From Haloarcula pelagica (lineage in GTDB: Archaea; Halobacteriota; Halobacteria; Halobacteriales; Haloarculaceae): DNA of 64,000 bases. The position numbers and the translations under genes were made by a program. The stretch spans positions 3,286,001 through 3,350,000 of the forward strand of contig NZ_CP126161.1 in assembly GCF_030127105.1 (NCBI RefSeq). Direction: 5' to 3'. The notes beneath the pieces are model-generated. The model had not been told where the DNA came from, did not search any database, and saw nothing but the letters and a program-made list of their open reading frames with translations. Of the stretch, positions 34,466-43,323 are shown piece by piece (position 1 is the stretch's first letter; the number at the start of each line of letters is the position of its first letter).

Positions 34466-35581
34466 GTGGTTTACGAGACGGGCAACCGCACGGTCGACGA
34501 CGCAGTCGCTCGGGTACTCGACGGCGAGCGACTGGACCGCACGGACGGGATGGCGCTCATCGCACAACCGGTCGAGGCACTCGCCGAGGGCGCGGACTAC
34601 GTCCGTACCCAGTTGGGCGACGGAACCGTCGACGCGTGTTCGATCGTGAACGCGAAGGCGGGCAACTGCGCGGAGGACTGTGGGTTCTGTGCGCAGTCCG
34701 TCCACTTCGACACCGGTATCGACAACTACGGCTTCCTGGGGCCCGAGAAGATCCTCGAAGCCGCGAAACGCGCCGAACGCGACGGCTCCCAGCGGTTCGG
34801 CATCGTCGTCGCCGAGAAGGGCGTCTCGAAGGAACAGCGGCCCGAGGAGTGGGAAGAAGTGCTGGAAGCGATCCGCCTCGTCCGGGACGAGACCGACGTG
34901 GAGGTCGACGCCAGCCTCGGGATCCTCACCGAGGAGGAAGCCGCGATCCTGGCCGAGGAGGGGCTCAACCACTACAATCACAATATCGAGACCTCGCCGC
35001 GGTACTTCCCGGAGATCGTCGACACCCACGCCTTCGAGGACCGAGTCCACACGCTGGAAGTGGCGAAGGAGGCCGGCATGGACCTCTGTGCCGGCGTCAT
35101 CCTCGGCATGGGCGAGACGCCGACCGACCGCGTCGAGGCGGCCATCGCCCTACAAGACATCGGCGTCTCGTCGCTGCCGGTCAACATCCTCAACCCGGTG
35201 GAAGGAACCCCGCTGGCAGAACGCGGATTGCCCGACATCACGACCGAGGAGGTCGTCAAGACCATCGCTGTCTACCGACTGCTCCATCCAGAGGCCCGCG
35301 TCCGCCTGACCGGCGGCCGCGAGGTCAACTTGGACACGGACGGCCAGGTGGCCGCCCTGGAGGCCGGCGCCGACGGCATCCTCACGGGCGACTACCTCAC
35401 GACCGAGGGCCAGTCCGCGGCCGACGACCTGGAGATCGTCGAACAGGCGGGCCTCGAACCCAACACCGAGGCGAACGACTTCGATCCAGCGGACGTGAAA
35501 GGGCGTGACGCGGCGGAGACCGACCCCGAGACGGCCGCGGGCACCGCACAGACGAACGCAGAACTCCAATCCGACGACTGA
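34466..35581 (+). CDS. bioB: Biotin synthase
   Basis: BioB inserts sulfur into dethiobiotin by radical SAM chemistry. The 371-aa protein has CAEDCGFCAQS (CxxxCxxC for the 4Fe-4S cluster), then LNHYNHNIETS, AGVILGMGET and LPVNILNPVEGTPL. The Arg/Cys residues holding the auxiliary 2Fe-2S cluster are consistent (RLTGGREV). The last 40 residues are an acidic tail rich in Ala, Asp and Glu not found in bacteria. GTG start at 34466 is supported by a TATA box 28 bases upstream. It heads the biotin gene cluster. Confidence 0.95.
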   Translation: MVYETGNRTVDDAVARVLDGERLDRTDGMALIAQPVEALAEGADYVRTQLGDGTVDACSIVNAKAGNCAEDCGFCAQSVHFDTGIDNYGFLGPEKILEAAKRAERDGSQRFGIVVAEKGVSKEQRPEEWEEVLEAIRLVRDETDVEVDASLGILTEEEAAILAEEGLNHYNHNIETSPRYFPEIVDTHAFEDRVHTLEVAKEAGMDLCAGVILGMGETPTDRVEAAIALQDIGVSSLPVNILNPVEGTPLAERGLPDITTEEVVKTIAVYRLLHPEARVRLTGGREVNLDTDGQVAALEAGADGILTGDYLTTEGQSAADDLEIVEQAGLEPNTEANDFDPADVKGRDAAETDPETAAGTAQTNAELQSDD

Positions 35582-35583
35582 CT

Positions 35584-36660
35584 ATGGACGACGTACGCTT
35601 CGCAGTTCTTGGCACGGGTGGTATCGGCCGACGAACGCTCGAAGTCTCTCAGCACAAGGACGGTCTGACCGCCGTCGCGGCCTGTGACCGCAACGGCGTG
35701 GCACTCGACCACGACGGCCTCGATGTCGAGGAACTCCTCGACGCGACGGAGGGCAACATCGCAAGCGGGCCTGAGGAAGATGTCGCCACCGACGGCGGCG
35801 CGGCCGCCGAACCGGTCGGATCGACCGAGGGCGTCAAACAGCACGGCGACCAGGCCGGCATCGTCGCCAGCGAGCAGGGTTCCCCGACCGAGACACCGAT
35901 CGACGACGTGATCGCCGAGTCCGACGACATCGACGCCGTCCTGCTGGCGCTCCCGAACCTCGAACACGACTTCATCCCGCGGGTCGCCGAGCGGTTCGCC
36001 GAGGCCGACTACGGGGGCGTCCTCATCGACGTGCTCAAGCGCTCCCGTGTGATCGGGATGCTCGACGACCGCGAGGACCTGCTGAAAGAGTCCGGCATCA
36101 CCTTCGTCTGTGGCGCCGGCGCGACACCCGGCTTCCTCACCGGCGCGGCCGCGCTCGCGGCGCAGTCGTTCGTCGAAGTCGAAGAAGTCGAGATCTGGTG
36201 GGGCGTCGGCCTCAAGTCCGGTTACGAGGACAACCGCGGGACCGTCCGGGAGGACATCGCCCATCTCGACGGCTACGACATCGAAGAGGCCCGCGAGATG
36301 AGCGAGGAAGAGATCGAGGCGCTGATCGACGAGCACGACGGCGTCCTTGAGTTCCACGACATGGAACACGCCGACGACGTGTTGCTCGAACGGGCCGGCA
36401 TCTGTGACGCCGAGGATGTCCACGTCGGCGGCGTGCTGGACGTACGCTCCGACGAGAAGCCGACGACGACAACCGTCTCGGTCACCGGGACGACGTTCGA
36501 CGGCGAGACCGGGACGAACACCTTCGAACTCGACGACGCGACCAGCATGGAAGCGAACGTCAACGGCCCGGCGCTTGGCTACCTGAAGGCCGGCGTCCGG
36601 AACAACCGCGCGGGCCACTACGGCGTCTTCGGCCCGGCGGATCTGCTGCCGAGCTTCTGA
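35584..36660 (+). CDS. Saccharopine dehydrogenase-like NAD(P) oxidoreductase, in the biotin cluster
   Basis: A 358-aa protein beginning two bases after bioB. It has a Rossmann start FAVLGTGGIGRRTLEVSQ (residues 6-23), an acidic insertion (about 60-105), then IDVLKRSRVIGMLDD, CGAGATPGFLTGAAALAAQ and a long second domain. This resembles the saccharopine-dehydrogenase or homoserine-dehydrogenase fold, but the substrate is unknown. Its position between bioB and bioF suggests a role in making or using a biotin precursor; known enzymes do not need such a step. Confidence 0.75.
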   Translation: MDDVRFAVLGTGGIGRRTLEVSQHKDGLTAVAACDRNGVALDHDGLDVEELLDATEGNIASGPEEDVATDGGAAAEPVGSTEGVKQHGDQAGIVASEQGSPTETPIDDVIAESDDIDAVLLALPNLEHDFIPRVAERFAEADYGGVLIDVLKRSRVIGMLDDREDLLKESGITFVCGAGATPGFLTGAAALAAQSFVEVEEVEIWWGVGLKSGYEDNRGTVREDIAHLDGYDIEEAREMSEEEIEALIDEHDGVLEFHDMEHADDVLLERAGICDAEDVHVGGVLDVRSDEKPTTTTVSVTGTTFDGETGTNTFELDDATSMEANVNGPALGYLKAGVRNNRAGHYGVFGPADLLPSF

Positions 36661-36716
36661 GTGAGGCGGTCACACACCGGGGACAGCGCTATCACGCCGC
36701 CGCGCCGACAACCGGT

Positions 36717-37316
36717 GTGACCGTCGACATCGAGCCGCTGACGGAGTACTGCGAGTTCGGCGAGGACCGCGTCTACCTCCTCCTGGCCATCGCTCGGGCG
36801 AAGGAAAACGAGGGGGCGAGTCACGACGTTCCGACCATCCGGAACGTCGTCGAAGACGCCGCCGGCCTCGAACGGGCGGTCGCCGAACTCGACCACGCCA
36901 CCCGCCGGTTCGACGCCAGGTTCCGACTGTATCTCACGGCGAACGCGCGCGACGCGCTCGCGGCGACGTTCGTGCTCCGGCGCCGGATGGACGACTGGCT
37001 GGAAGGCCGCATCCACGGCGACGACGGCATCAGCGCGAAGTTCAAGCGGGTCGACAGCGAGTTCAAGTCCGTCCTCCAGTCGGACCGCTGTGCCGACGAC
37101 TCGAACTTCGTCTTCGATCTGGACGACGCGGGCGCCGCGGACGCAGGACAGTTGCAGGCCGACCTCGCGGCCCACACCACCGTCCGGATGGTCCGGGGGA
37201 CGCCCAACGGCTACCACCTCGTCACCGCGCCGTTCAACTACACCGAACTGTCGACCGATGTCGCGTACGAACACAAGACCGACGGACTGGTCTTTTGCTC
37301 GTATCTCGGCGAGTGA
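36717..37316 (+). CDS. Hypothetical protein in the biotin cluster
   Basis: A 199-aa soluble protein that I do not recognise. It starts with GTG at 36717. Visible features are FGEDRVYLLLAIARAKEN near the start, a helical RLYLTANARDALAATFVLRRRMDDWLE middle, and the motifs NFVFDLDDA and RGTPNGYHLVTAPFN near the end. No signal peptide or membrane segment. The context (57 bases after the oxidoreductase, 42 before bioF) puts it in the biotin operon, though it need not take part in biotin synthesis. Confidence 0.6.
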   Translation: MTVDIEPLTEYCEFGEDRVYLLLAIARAKENEGASHDVPTIRNVVEDAAGLERAVAELDHATRRFDARFRLYLTANARDALAATFVLRRRMDDWLEGRIHGDDGISAKFKRVDSEFKSVLQSDRCADDSNFVFDLDDAGAADAGQLQADLAAHTTVRMVRGTPNGYHLVTAPFNYTELSTDVAYEHKTDGLVFCSYLGE

Positions 37317-37358
37317 GACCGACAGAGCAAAGCGGCCACGGGACACGGTACCGAGCGA

Positions 37359-38552
37359 ATGAGTCACGGGTTCGATCTCGCCGAGCGACTGCGCACCCGC
37401 GAGGACCGGGACCTCCGCCGCCACCTGGAGGTCGCCGAGCGGGTCGCCGGCCGCACGCGCCTCGCGGCCGATCCGAAGGCCCAGGCGGCGGAGTTCGACG
37501 AGGAGGCGGTGATCTTCGCGTCGAACAACTATCTCGGACTGGCCGACGACAGCCGCGTCCAGCGGGCGGCGGAACTGGGCGCCCGGACCGTCGGAACGGG
37601 TGCCGGGGCCTCCCGCCTCGTCACTGGCGACACCTCCCTCCACCGGGCGCTCGAACGCGACCTCGCGGACTGTAAGGGGACCGAACGGGCGCTGGTGTTC
37701 TCCTCGGGCTACGCGGCGAACGTCGGCACCATCGACGCGCTCGATCCCGATGTCGTCTTCTCCGACGAACTGAACCACGCCTCGATCATCGACGGCTGCC
37801 GGGTCAGCGGCGCCGAGACGGTCGTCTACGACCACTGTGACGTGGCCGACCTGCGGGCAGCGATGGACCGGCGGTCGCCGGCCGCCGACGAACAGTGGCT
37901 CGTCGTCACCGACTCGGTGTTCTCGATGGACGGCGACGTTGCGCCGGTCTCGGCGCTGTGTGATCTCACCGAGAGGTACGGCGCCTGGCTCATGGTCGAC
38001 GAGGCCCACGCGACCGGCCTGTTCGCCGACGGCGGCGGGATCGTCCAGCGGGCCGGCGAGAGCGACCGCGTCGAGATCCAACTGGGGACGCTCTCGAAGA
38101 CACTCGCCAGTCAGGGCGGCTACGTCGCCGGCGACGAGGCGCTTGTCGAGTACCTGCTCAACGCCGCCCGGTCGTTCGTCTTCTCGACCGGGCTGGCACC
38201 GCCGAGCGCCGCCGCTGCCCGCGAAGCGCTCCGGATCGCCCGGGAAACCGACCGGGCGGACCGGCTCTGGGACCGGGTCGAGCGGCTCCGCTCGGGGGTC
38301 GAGGAGATGGGCTACGAGGTCCTCGGTGAGACGCACATCCTCCCGGTGTTGGTCGGTGACCGCGATGACGCGCTGGCGCTGGACCAGGGGCTCCGCGAGT
38401 ACGGGATCGTCGTGCCGGCGATCCGGCCGCCGACGGTGCCCGAGGGGACCGCCCGCCTCCGGGTCGCACCGATGGCGACCCACACCGACGCCGACATCCG
38501 ACAGTGTCTCGACGCGTTCCGGGCGGCCGGCGAGGAGGTGGGGCTGCTGTGA
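37359..38552 (+). CDS. bioF: 8-amino-7-oxononanoate synthase
   Basis: BioF joins pimeloyl thioester and alanine using PLP. The 397-aa protein shows FASNNYLGLADD, GTGAGASRLVTGDTSLH, FSSGYAANVGTI, VFSMDGDVAPV, VDEAHATGLF and the PLP-Lys region GTLSKTLASQGGY. A histidine stacking on PLP is in DELNHASIIDG. It overlaps bioD by four bases (GTGA), so bioF and bioD are translated together. Confidence 0.95.
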   Translation: MSHGFDLAERLRTREDRDLRRHLEVAERVAGRTRLAADPKAQAAEFDEEAVIFASNNYLGLADDSRVQRAAELGARTVGTGAGASRLVTGDTSLHRALERDLADCKGTERALVFSSGYAANVGTIDALDPDVVFSDELNHASIIDGCRVSGAETVVYDHCDVADLRAAMDRRSPAADEQWLVVTDSVFSMDGDVAPVSALCDLTERYGAWLMVDEAHATGLFADGGGIVQRAGESDRVEIQLGTLSKTLASQGGYVAGDEALVEYLLNAARSFVFSTGLAPPSAAAAREALRIARETDRADRLWDRVERLRSGVEEMGYEVLGETHILPVLVGDRDDALALDQGLREYGIVVPAIRPPTVPEGTARLRVAPMATHTDADIRQCLDAFRAAGEEVGLL

Positions 38553-39229
38553 CCGACAGTGTGCGGGAGGCGCTGTTCGTCGTCGGCACCGACACCGGTG
38601 TCGGCAAGACCGTCCTCACCGCCGGTGTGACCGGCTGGCTCAGACGGCACGGCCACGACGCGCTCGCGGTGAAGCCGTGCCAGACCGGCTACCCGCCCGA
38701 CGACGACGCGGCCGTCGTCGCCGAGGCCTGCGGGACCGAGGCGGCATCGACCTGTCTCCGTCGGCTGGAACCCGCCCTCGCGCCCGCGGTGGCCGCCGAC
38801 ATCGCCGACGCGTCGCTGTCCTACGAGGCGATCGAAAGCGGCGTCGCCGAAGCCGTCGCAGGCAGCGAGACGGCGGTCGTCGAAGGGATCGGCGGGCTCC
38901 GGGTCCCGCTCGCCGACGGCCGGGAGGTACTCGATCTGGTGGCCGACCTTGGCTACCCGACGCTGGTCGTCGCCCGGTCGGGGCTCGGGACCTTGAACCA
39001 CACCGGGCTGACCGTCGACGCGCTCCGGGAGCACGGCGTCCCGGTCGTCGGGGTCGTCCTCAACGAGTACGAGGGGGCGACGACGGCAGCGCGCACGAAC
39101 CCCGACGTTCTCGAACGGATGACCGACTGTCCGGTGTGGACGCTTCCGCCGCTGGATCTCGCGGACCCGACCACGGCGGTCGACGCCGTCGGCGACTCGC
39201 TCCCCGATGCGGCGCTGCACGGCGAGTAG
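38549..39229 (+). CDS. bioD: Dethiobiotin synthetase
   Basis: BioD closes the ureido ring of dethiobiotin with ATP and CO2. The 226-aa protein has the P-loop GTDTGVGKTV (12-21 region), KPCQTGYPPDD (substrate lysine), and EGIGGLRVPL. The GTG start overlaps the bioF stop. A bioA-type aminotransferase is absent from the cluster, so the step between BioF and BioD must be encoded elsewhere or done by another enzyme. Confidence 0.94.
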   Translation: MTDSVREALFVVGTDTGVGKTVLTAGVTGWLRRHGHDALAVKPCQTGYPPDDDAAVVAEACGTEAASTCLRRLEPALAPAVAADIADASLSYEAIESGVAEAVAGSETAVVEGIGGLRVPLADGREVLDLVADLGYPTLVVARSGLGTLNHTGLTVDALREHGVPVVGVVLNEYEGATTAARTNPDVLERMTDCPVWTLPPLDLADPTTAVDAVGDSLPDAALHGE

Positions 39230-39250
39230 AGCGCGGGACAAAGGGTCGAA

Positions 39251-39300
39251 TGGGGGTGGATAGCCCCCAGCGTGTGACACTACGGAGCCTCTCGGCTCCG
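39251..39300 (+). terminator. Two hairpins after the bio cluster
   Basis: TGGGGG-TGGATAG-CCCCCA (39251-39269) and CGGAGCC-TCTC-GGCTCCG (39283-39300) are perfect stems 22 bases and more after bioD. No T-run follows either of them. Confidence 0.45.
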
Positions 39301-39321
39301 GACGGAGATACGGCTGGGAAT

Positions 39322-39335
39322 CGTATAAGTATACG
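39322..39335. other. AT-rich dyad in a convergent spacer
   Basis: CGTAT-AAGT-ATACG lies between two convergent genes, where no promoter is needed. It contains TATA-like sequence on both strands and could drive a short RNA; nothing convincing follows within the 80 bases to the next gene. Confidence 0.3.
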
Positions 39336-39416
39336 GTCCGTTTCGACTGGAGATACCTACGAGACGGTCCCAAACTGCGTATCAGGTGGTCAGGGACGCG
39401 CAGCCGAAACGGGGGA

Positions 39417-40490
39417 TCACTCCAGGGAGAGGACGGTTTCGAGGTCCACGCCGTCGACCAGGAGTTCCTCCATCCGCTCGACCGTCGACTCGTCGCGGGT
39501 CCGGCCCGAGCGGAGCACGTCCTCCAGCCGATCGATCGTCCGCCGGGTGTCCGACTGGACGAGCAACACCGGCACGTTCTCCTCCTCGGCACGGCCCAGG
39601 ACGGCACTGGCCGGCCGGAACCCGCCGGTCAGCAGGAGGGCCTTGATCCCCGACGCCTCCAGGGCTGCCGTCTGGACCTCCGATCGGTCCCCGCCGGTGA
39701 CCATCACCGCGTCGCGCGTCCGGCGGAACTGATCGAGCGCGCTGTTGCCGCCCATCGCCCCGACCGAGAACCGTTCGACGTGTGCGTCGAGCGAGGCGTC
39801 CGTCGTCAGCACGTTCGCACCGACGCTCCGGGCGAGGTCCTCGACGGTGACACCGGCCAGTTCCTGGACCCGCGGGAGCGACCCGTACACCGGGACGCCT
39901 CTGCCTTCGAGGAACGGGAGCACGTCGTCGACGAGTTCGCCCATCGCGGTGTCGGTGACGCCGTTGAACAGCACGCCGGCCAGGCGGTCCCCGATGGTCT
40001 CTGCGGCCGCCAGCACCTCGTCGGCGTCACCGGGCGTCGCGTAGCCACAGACCAGCAGGACGCGTGCGTCCATCGCCTCGGCGATGTCGATGTCGGTCAG
40101 ATCCACGATCCCGCCCGTATCGAGGCGGTCGCTCCCCTCGACGACCATCAGGTCGGTCTCGGCCGAGAGGGCCTCGAAGTTGTCCAGTACCCGCGTGCGG
40201 AGTTCCTCGGGGTCCTCGCGGCCGCGGATCGCCTCCTGGATGAACGTCGGGGAGTAGACGATCGGCTCCATCTCGTGCATCTCCGCGTCCAGATCGAGCA
40301 GGGAGCGCGCGAGCATCGGGTCCTCGTCGCGGGTCTTCCCGACGGCGCTCTGGAGGCGTGTCCCCTTCGGTTTCATGTAGCCGACCTCGTGGCCGGCGTC
40401 GTGTGCGTGTTTCGCGAGCGCGAGCGTGATCGCGGTCTTGCCGATACCTTCCTCCGTAGACGTGACGAGCAGCGTGTTCTGGTCGGTCAT
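39417..40490 (-). CDS. Phosphotransacetylase-like family protein (BioD-like P-loop plus DRTGG domain)
   Basis: The 357-aa protein begins with a BioD/CobB-like P-loop domain (TSTEEGIGKTAITLALAKHA in part, YMKPKGT, VVEGSDRLD) and continues with a DRTGG domain (SVGAMGGNSALDQFRRTRDAVMVTGGDRS in part). The same two domains form the regulatory front of some bacterial Pta enzymes; the Pta catalytic domain is missing, so it cannot make acetyl phosphate by itself. Its ATG overlaps the stop of the acyl-CoA synthetase gene by four bases, so it is likely a regulator or subunit for that enzyme. Confidence 0.82.
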   Translation of the reverse strand: MTDQNTLLVTSTEEGIGKTAITLALAKHAHDAGHEVGYMKPKGTRLQSAVGKTRDEDPMLARSLLDLDAEMHEMEPIVYSPTFIQEAIRGREDPEELRTRVLDNFEALSAETDLMVVEGSDRLDTGGIVDLTDIDIAEAMDARVLLVCGYATPGDADEVLAAAETIGDRLAGVLFNGVTDTAMGELVDDVLPFLEGRGVPVYGSLPRVQELAGVTVEDLARSVGANVLTTDASLDAHVERFSVGAMGGNSALDQFRRTRDAVMVTGGDRSEVQTAALEASGIKALLLTGGFRPASAVLGRAEEENVPVLLVQSDTRRTIDRLEDVLRSGRTRDESTVERMEELLVDGVDLETVLSLE

Positions 40491-42592
40491 AGTTCGTCCT
40501 GGTCGAGGGTGAGTCGCAGGTCGACCGCCTGCACCCCGTCAGGGGTCGCGACGAGTGGGTTGATGTCCAGTTCGACGATCGCCGGGAAGTCCGTGACGAG
40601 CTGTGAGAGCCGCTGGACCGTCTCGACGAGGGCGTCCTCGTCGACGGGCTCTCTCCCGCGGGCGCCGCGCAACAGCGGCGCCGAGTCGATGTCGTCGAGC
40701 ATCTCGCGTGCTTCGGGCTCGCTCACCGGGGCGACCCGTACAGTGTTGTCTTCGAGCACCTCCACGAAAATACCACCGAGGCCAAAGAGCAGGAGGGGAC
40801 CGAACTGCGGGTCCCGATTCATTCCCAGGATGGTCTCGGTCCCCGAGTCGAGATCGACCATCTCCTGGACCTGAACGCCCAGCACGGTCGCGTCCCGCTG
40901 GTAGTTGCGGGCACGGACCACGAGGTCCTCGAAGGTGTCCCGCACGTCTTCAGGGGAGACGCCGACCTCGACGCCGCCGATGTCGGACTTGTGGAGGATG
41001 TCCGGGCTGACGATCTTCATGACCACGTCGTCGCCGATCTCCTCGGCGATCGCCTCGGCGTCACCGGGCGTGGTGACCACGTCGCCCCGGGGCGTCGGGA
41101 TGCCGTAGGCGTCCAGCAGTTCCATCGCCTCGACGCCCAGGCGGTTGGTGTCCCGGCGACTGGCGGATTCGAGAATCTCGCGGGCGCGCTCGCGGTCAAC
41201 GTCGAAGGTCGCCGGGTCCTCGAACTCCCGGTCCCGGATGCCCCGGTACTCGTTGAGCACGTCCAGGCTGTCGACGGCCCGCGCCGGGTCGAAGTAGTTC
41301 GGGATGCCCGCCTCGCTCAGCACGTCCTGGCCCGCGCCGACGGACTTCCCGCCCATCAGGGTCGTCGCGATGGGAACGCCCGCTTCCCGTTGTTTCTCGA
41401 CGACGACCTCGGCCAGTTCCTCGAACGAGAGGACCGCCGTCGGGCAGGCGACCACGACGGCCATCGAGACGTTGTCGTCTTCCAGGACCGTCTCCAGGGC
41501 GATCTCGAACCGCTCTGCGGGGGCGTCCCCGATGATGTCGACGGGGTTGTAGATGTTGGCTTCGTCGGGCATCATCTCGCCCAGCCGGTCCAGGGTGGCG
41601 TCCTCGAACTCCGCAAGCGAGAGGTCCGAGTCGCCGACGGCGTCGGTCGTCATGACGCCCGGGCCGCCGGCGTTGGTGACGATGGCGATCTCCTCGCCGT
41701 CGGGGAGTGGCTGGCCCGACAGGATCTGTGCGTAGTCGAACAGTTCCTGGACGGACTCGACCCGGACGGTGCCGGCCTGTTCCAGGCCGGCCTCGTAGGC
41801 GCGCTCGGAGCCGGCCATCGCCCCGGTGTGTGAGGCGGCGGCGGTCGCCCCGGCGTCGGTCCGGCCGGACTTGACGAGTACGATCGGCGTGTCCTGGGTC
41901 ACTTCACGGGCCGTCCGAATGAACTCCGTTCCGTCGCTGATATCCTCCAGATAGCCCAGGATCACGTCCGTCTCGGGGTCCTCGCCCCACTCGGCGATGA
42001 AGTCGCCCTCGTCCAGGATCGCCTTGTTCCCCAGCGAGACGATGTCCTTGAATCCCACGTCCCGTTCCGCGGCCCAGTCGAGGACGGCGGTGACGAAGGC
42101 CCCGGACTGGCTCATGAAGGAGATGTCCCCTTCGGTCGCCATCTCGTTGCCGAAGGTTGCGTTGAGCCCCTTCGGCGTCGACATCACGCCGAGGCTGTTG
42201 GGGCCGACGAGGTTGAGGTCGTACTTCTGGGCGGCCGCCCGGAGTTCCCGCTCGCGGGCGGCGCCTTCGCTGCCGGTCTCCCCGAACCCGGCGGTGATGA
42301 CGACGACGTTCTTGATCCCGGCGGCGCCGGCGGCCTCGATCGAATCGACGGCGACATCGGGCGGTACGACGACGACGGCGACATCGACGGTCTCCGGTGA
42401 CTCGACGGCGGTGATCTCGTCGTAGCAGTGCAACCCCAGGGCCGACTCCTTGTAGGGGTTGACCGCGATGACCTCGCCGTCGAACGATTCGAGCAGGTTC
42501 GACGTGATGGCGCGGCCCACAGAGCCCTCCGAGTCTGTGGCACCGATCACGGCGACTCGCTCCGGCGCGAACAGCGTCGATAGTCGTCCCAT
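40487..42592 (-). CDS. Acetate--CoA ligase (ADP-forming), fused alpha and beta
   Basis: A 701-aa NDP-forming acyl-CoA synthetase. Residues 1-130 bind CoA (VAVIGATDSEGSVGRAI), the middle has the phospho-His region KSGRTDAGATAAASHTGAMAGS (His near 262), and from about 475 an ATP-grasp domain follows (SPDILHKSDIGGVEVGVS, then DINPL). It converts acetyl-CoA plus ADP and phosphate to acetate plus ATP, or the reverse. The start at 42592 (MGRLSTLFAPER) matches the family; upstream extension does not. No T-box-like promoter is certain. The Pta/BioD-like gene follows in the same operon. Confidence 0.93.
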   Translation of the reverse strand: MGRLSTLFAPERVAVIGATDSEGSVGRAITSNLLESFDGEVIAVNPYKESALGLHCYDEITAVESPETVDVAVVVVPPDVAVDSIEAAGAAGIKNVVVITAGFGETGSEGAARERELRAAAQKYDLNLVGPNSLGVMSTPKGLNATFGNEMATEGDISFMSQSGAFVTAVLDWAAERDVGFKDIVSLGNKAILDEGDFIAEWGEDPETDVILGYLEDISDGTEFIRTAREVTQDTPIVLVKSGRTDAGATAAASHTGAMAGSERAYEAGLEQAGTVRVESVQELFDYAQILSGQPLPDGEEIAIVTNAGGPGVMTTDAVGDSDLSLAEFEDATLDRLGEMMPDEANIYNPVDIIGDAPAERFEIALETVLEDDNVSMAVVVACPTAVLSFEELAEVVVEKQREAGVPIATTLMGGKSVGAGQDVLSEAGIPNYFDPARAVDSLDVLNEYRGIRDREFEDPATFDVDRERAREILESASRRDTNRLGVEAMELLDAYGIPTPRGDVVTTPGDAEAIAEEIGDDVVMKIVSPDILHKSDIGGVEVGVSPEDVRDTFEDLVVRARNYQRDATVLGVQVQEMVDLDSGTETILGMNRDPQFGPLLLFGLGGIFVEVLEDNTVRVAPVSEPEAREMLDDIDSAPLLRGARGREPVDEDALVETVQRLSQLVTDFPAIVELDINPLVATPDGVQAVDLRLTLDQDEL

Positions 42593-42745
42593 TCCTCTAG
42601 CGGGTCGTAACACAGCCTGGTGGAAATATCTGCCGAGGTGTCCCACTCGCTGAGAACTGTATCGGTAAATTCTGTACGTTAACGGGCTCGCGGGAGTGGA
42701 CTCGGCGACGAGGCCCTTTTGAGGACGCTGTGCGTACGACCGTCT

Positions 42746-43123
42746 ATGTCTGACGACGACCTGTTGGAACCGTTCCACCTCGCGGTTATCCGGAGCGTCG
42801 CCAACGAATCGAACGTCCCGGAACCGGAGCTTCGGGAGGCGCTAGAGGCACACCAGCAGACGATGCGGGACTCGCCCGGCGTCGAAGATCTCGTCTACGA
42901 GTGGCGCAAACAGTACGACGACCCGATACTCGAACGACGGCCCGAGACGTTCTTCGTCGCTGTCCCACCGACGGTCTGGGAGGAGTTCGGGGCGTACCTC
43001 GACCTGGAGGAGGACCTCCTCGCCGCGCTCGTCGCGACCCACCAGGAACAGACAGTCCGGACGAGCGGGGTCACGCTCGACGGGCTGACCGACGGGCACG
43101 TTCCGCTCGTCGTCACGCGATAG
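42746..43123 (+). CDS. Haloarchaeal protein of unknown function
   Basis: A 125-aa acidic protein. It starts MSDDDLLEPFHLAVIRSVANESNVPEPELREALEAHQ in parts, a helical domain, then EWRKQYDDPILERRPETFF and a beta-rich end (GLTDGHVPLVVTR). I know no family with certainty. No membrane segments or cysteines. It stands alone, divergent from the acyl-CoA synthetase gene. Confidence 0.7.
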   Translation: MSDDDLLEPFHLAVIRSVANESNVPEPELREALEAHQQTMRDSPGVEDLVYEWRKQYDDPILERRPETFFVAVPPTVWEEFGAYLDLEEDLLAALVATHQEQTVRTSGVTLDGLTDGHVPLVVTR

Positions 43124-43323
43124 TAGCGGTCCCGTCGGCGCGACATCGCCGAAAGCGAGACCGTGGGCCAGCGATAGTTCGACGTTAGCGCCGAGCAAGC
43201 GGCCGTTAGCCGAAACTAGGGGAGGGAGTGTCGGCGATACTCGGAGTATTACAATGCGAGTCGGTGCGCTCGGAGAAGAACGATGAGAGATAGCATCACA
43301 ACCGACCCGTGGAGTGGAGTCCG

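Noticed and set aside
43237-43249. ATACTC-G-GAGTAT dyad upstream of the Spondin gene, and an 11-codon frame from 43255
   Set aside because: It lies about 75 bases from the nearest start with no clear TATA box; the short frame has no conserved feature. Chance is likely.
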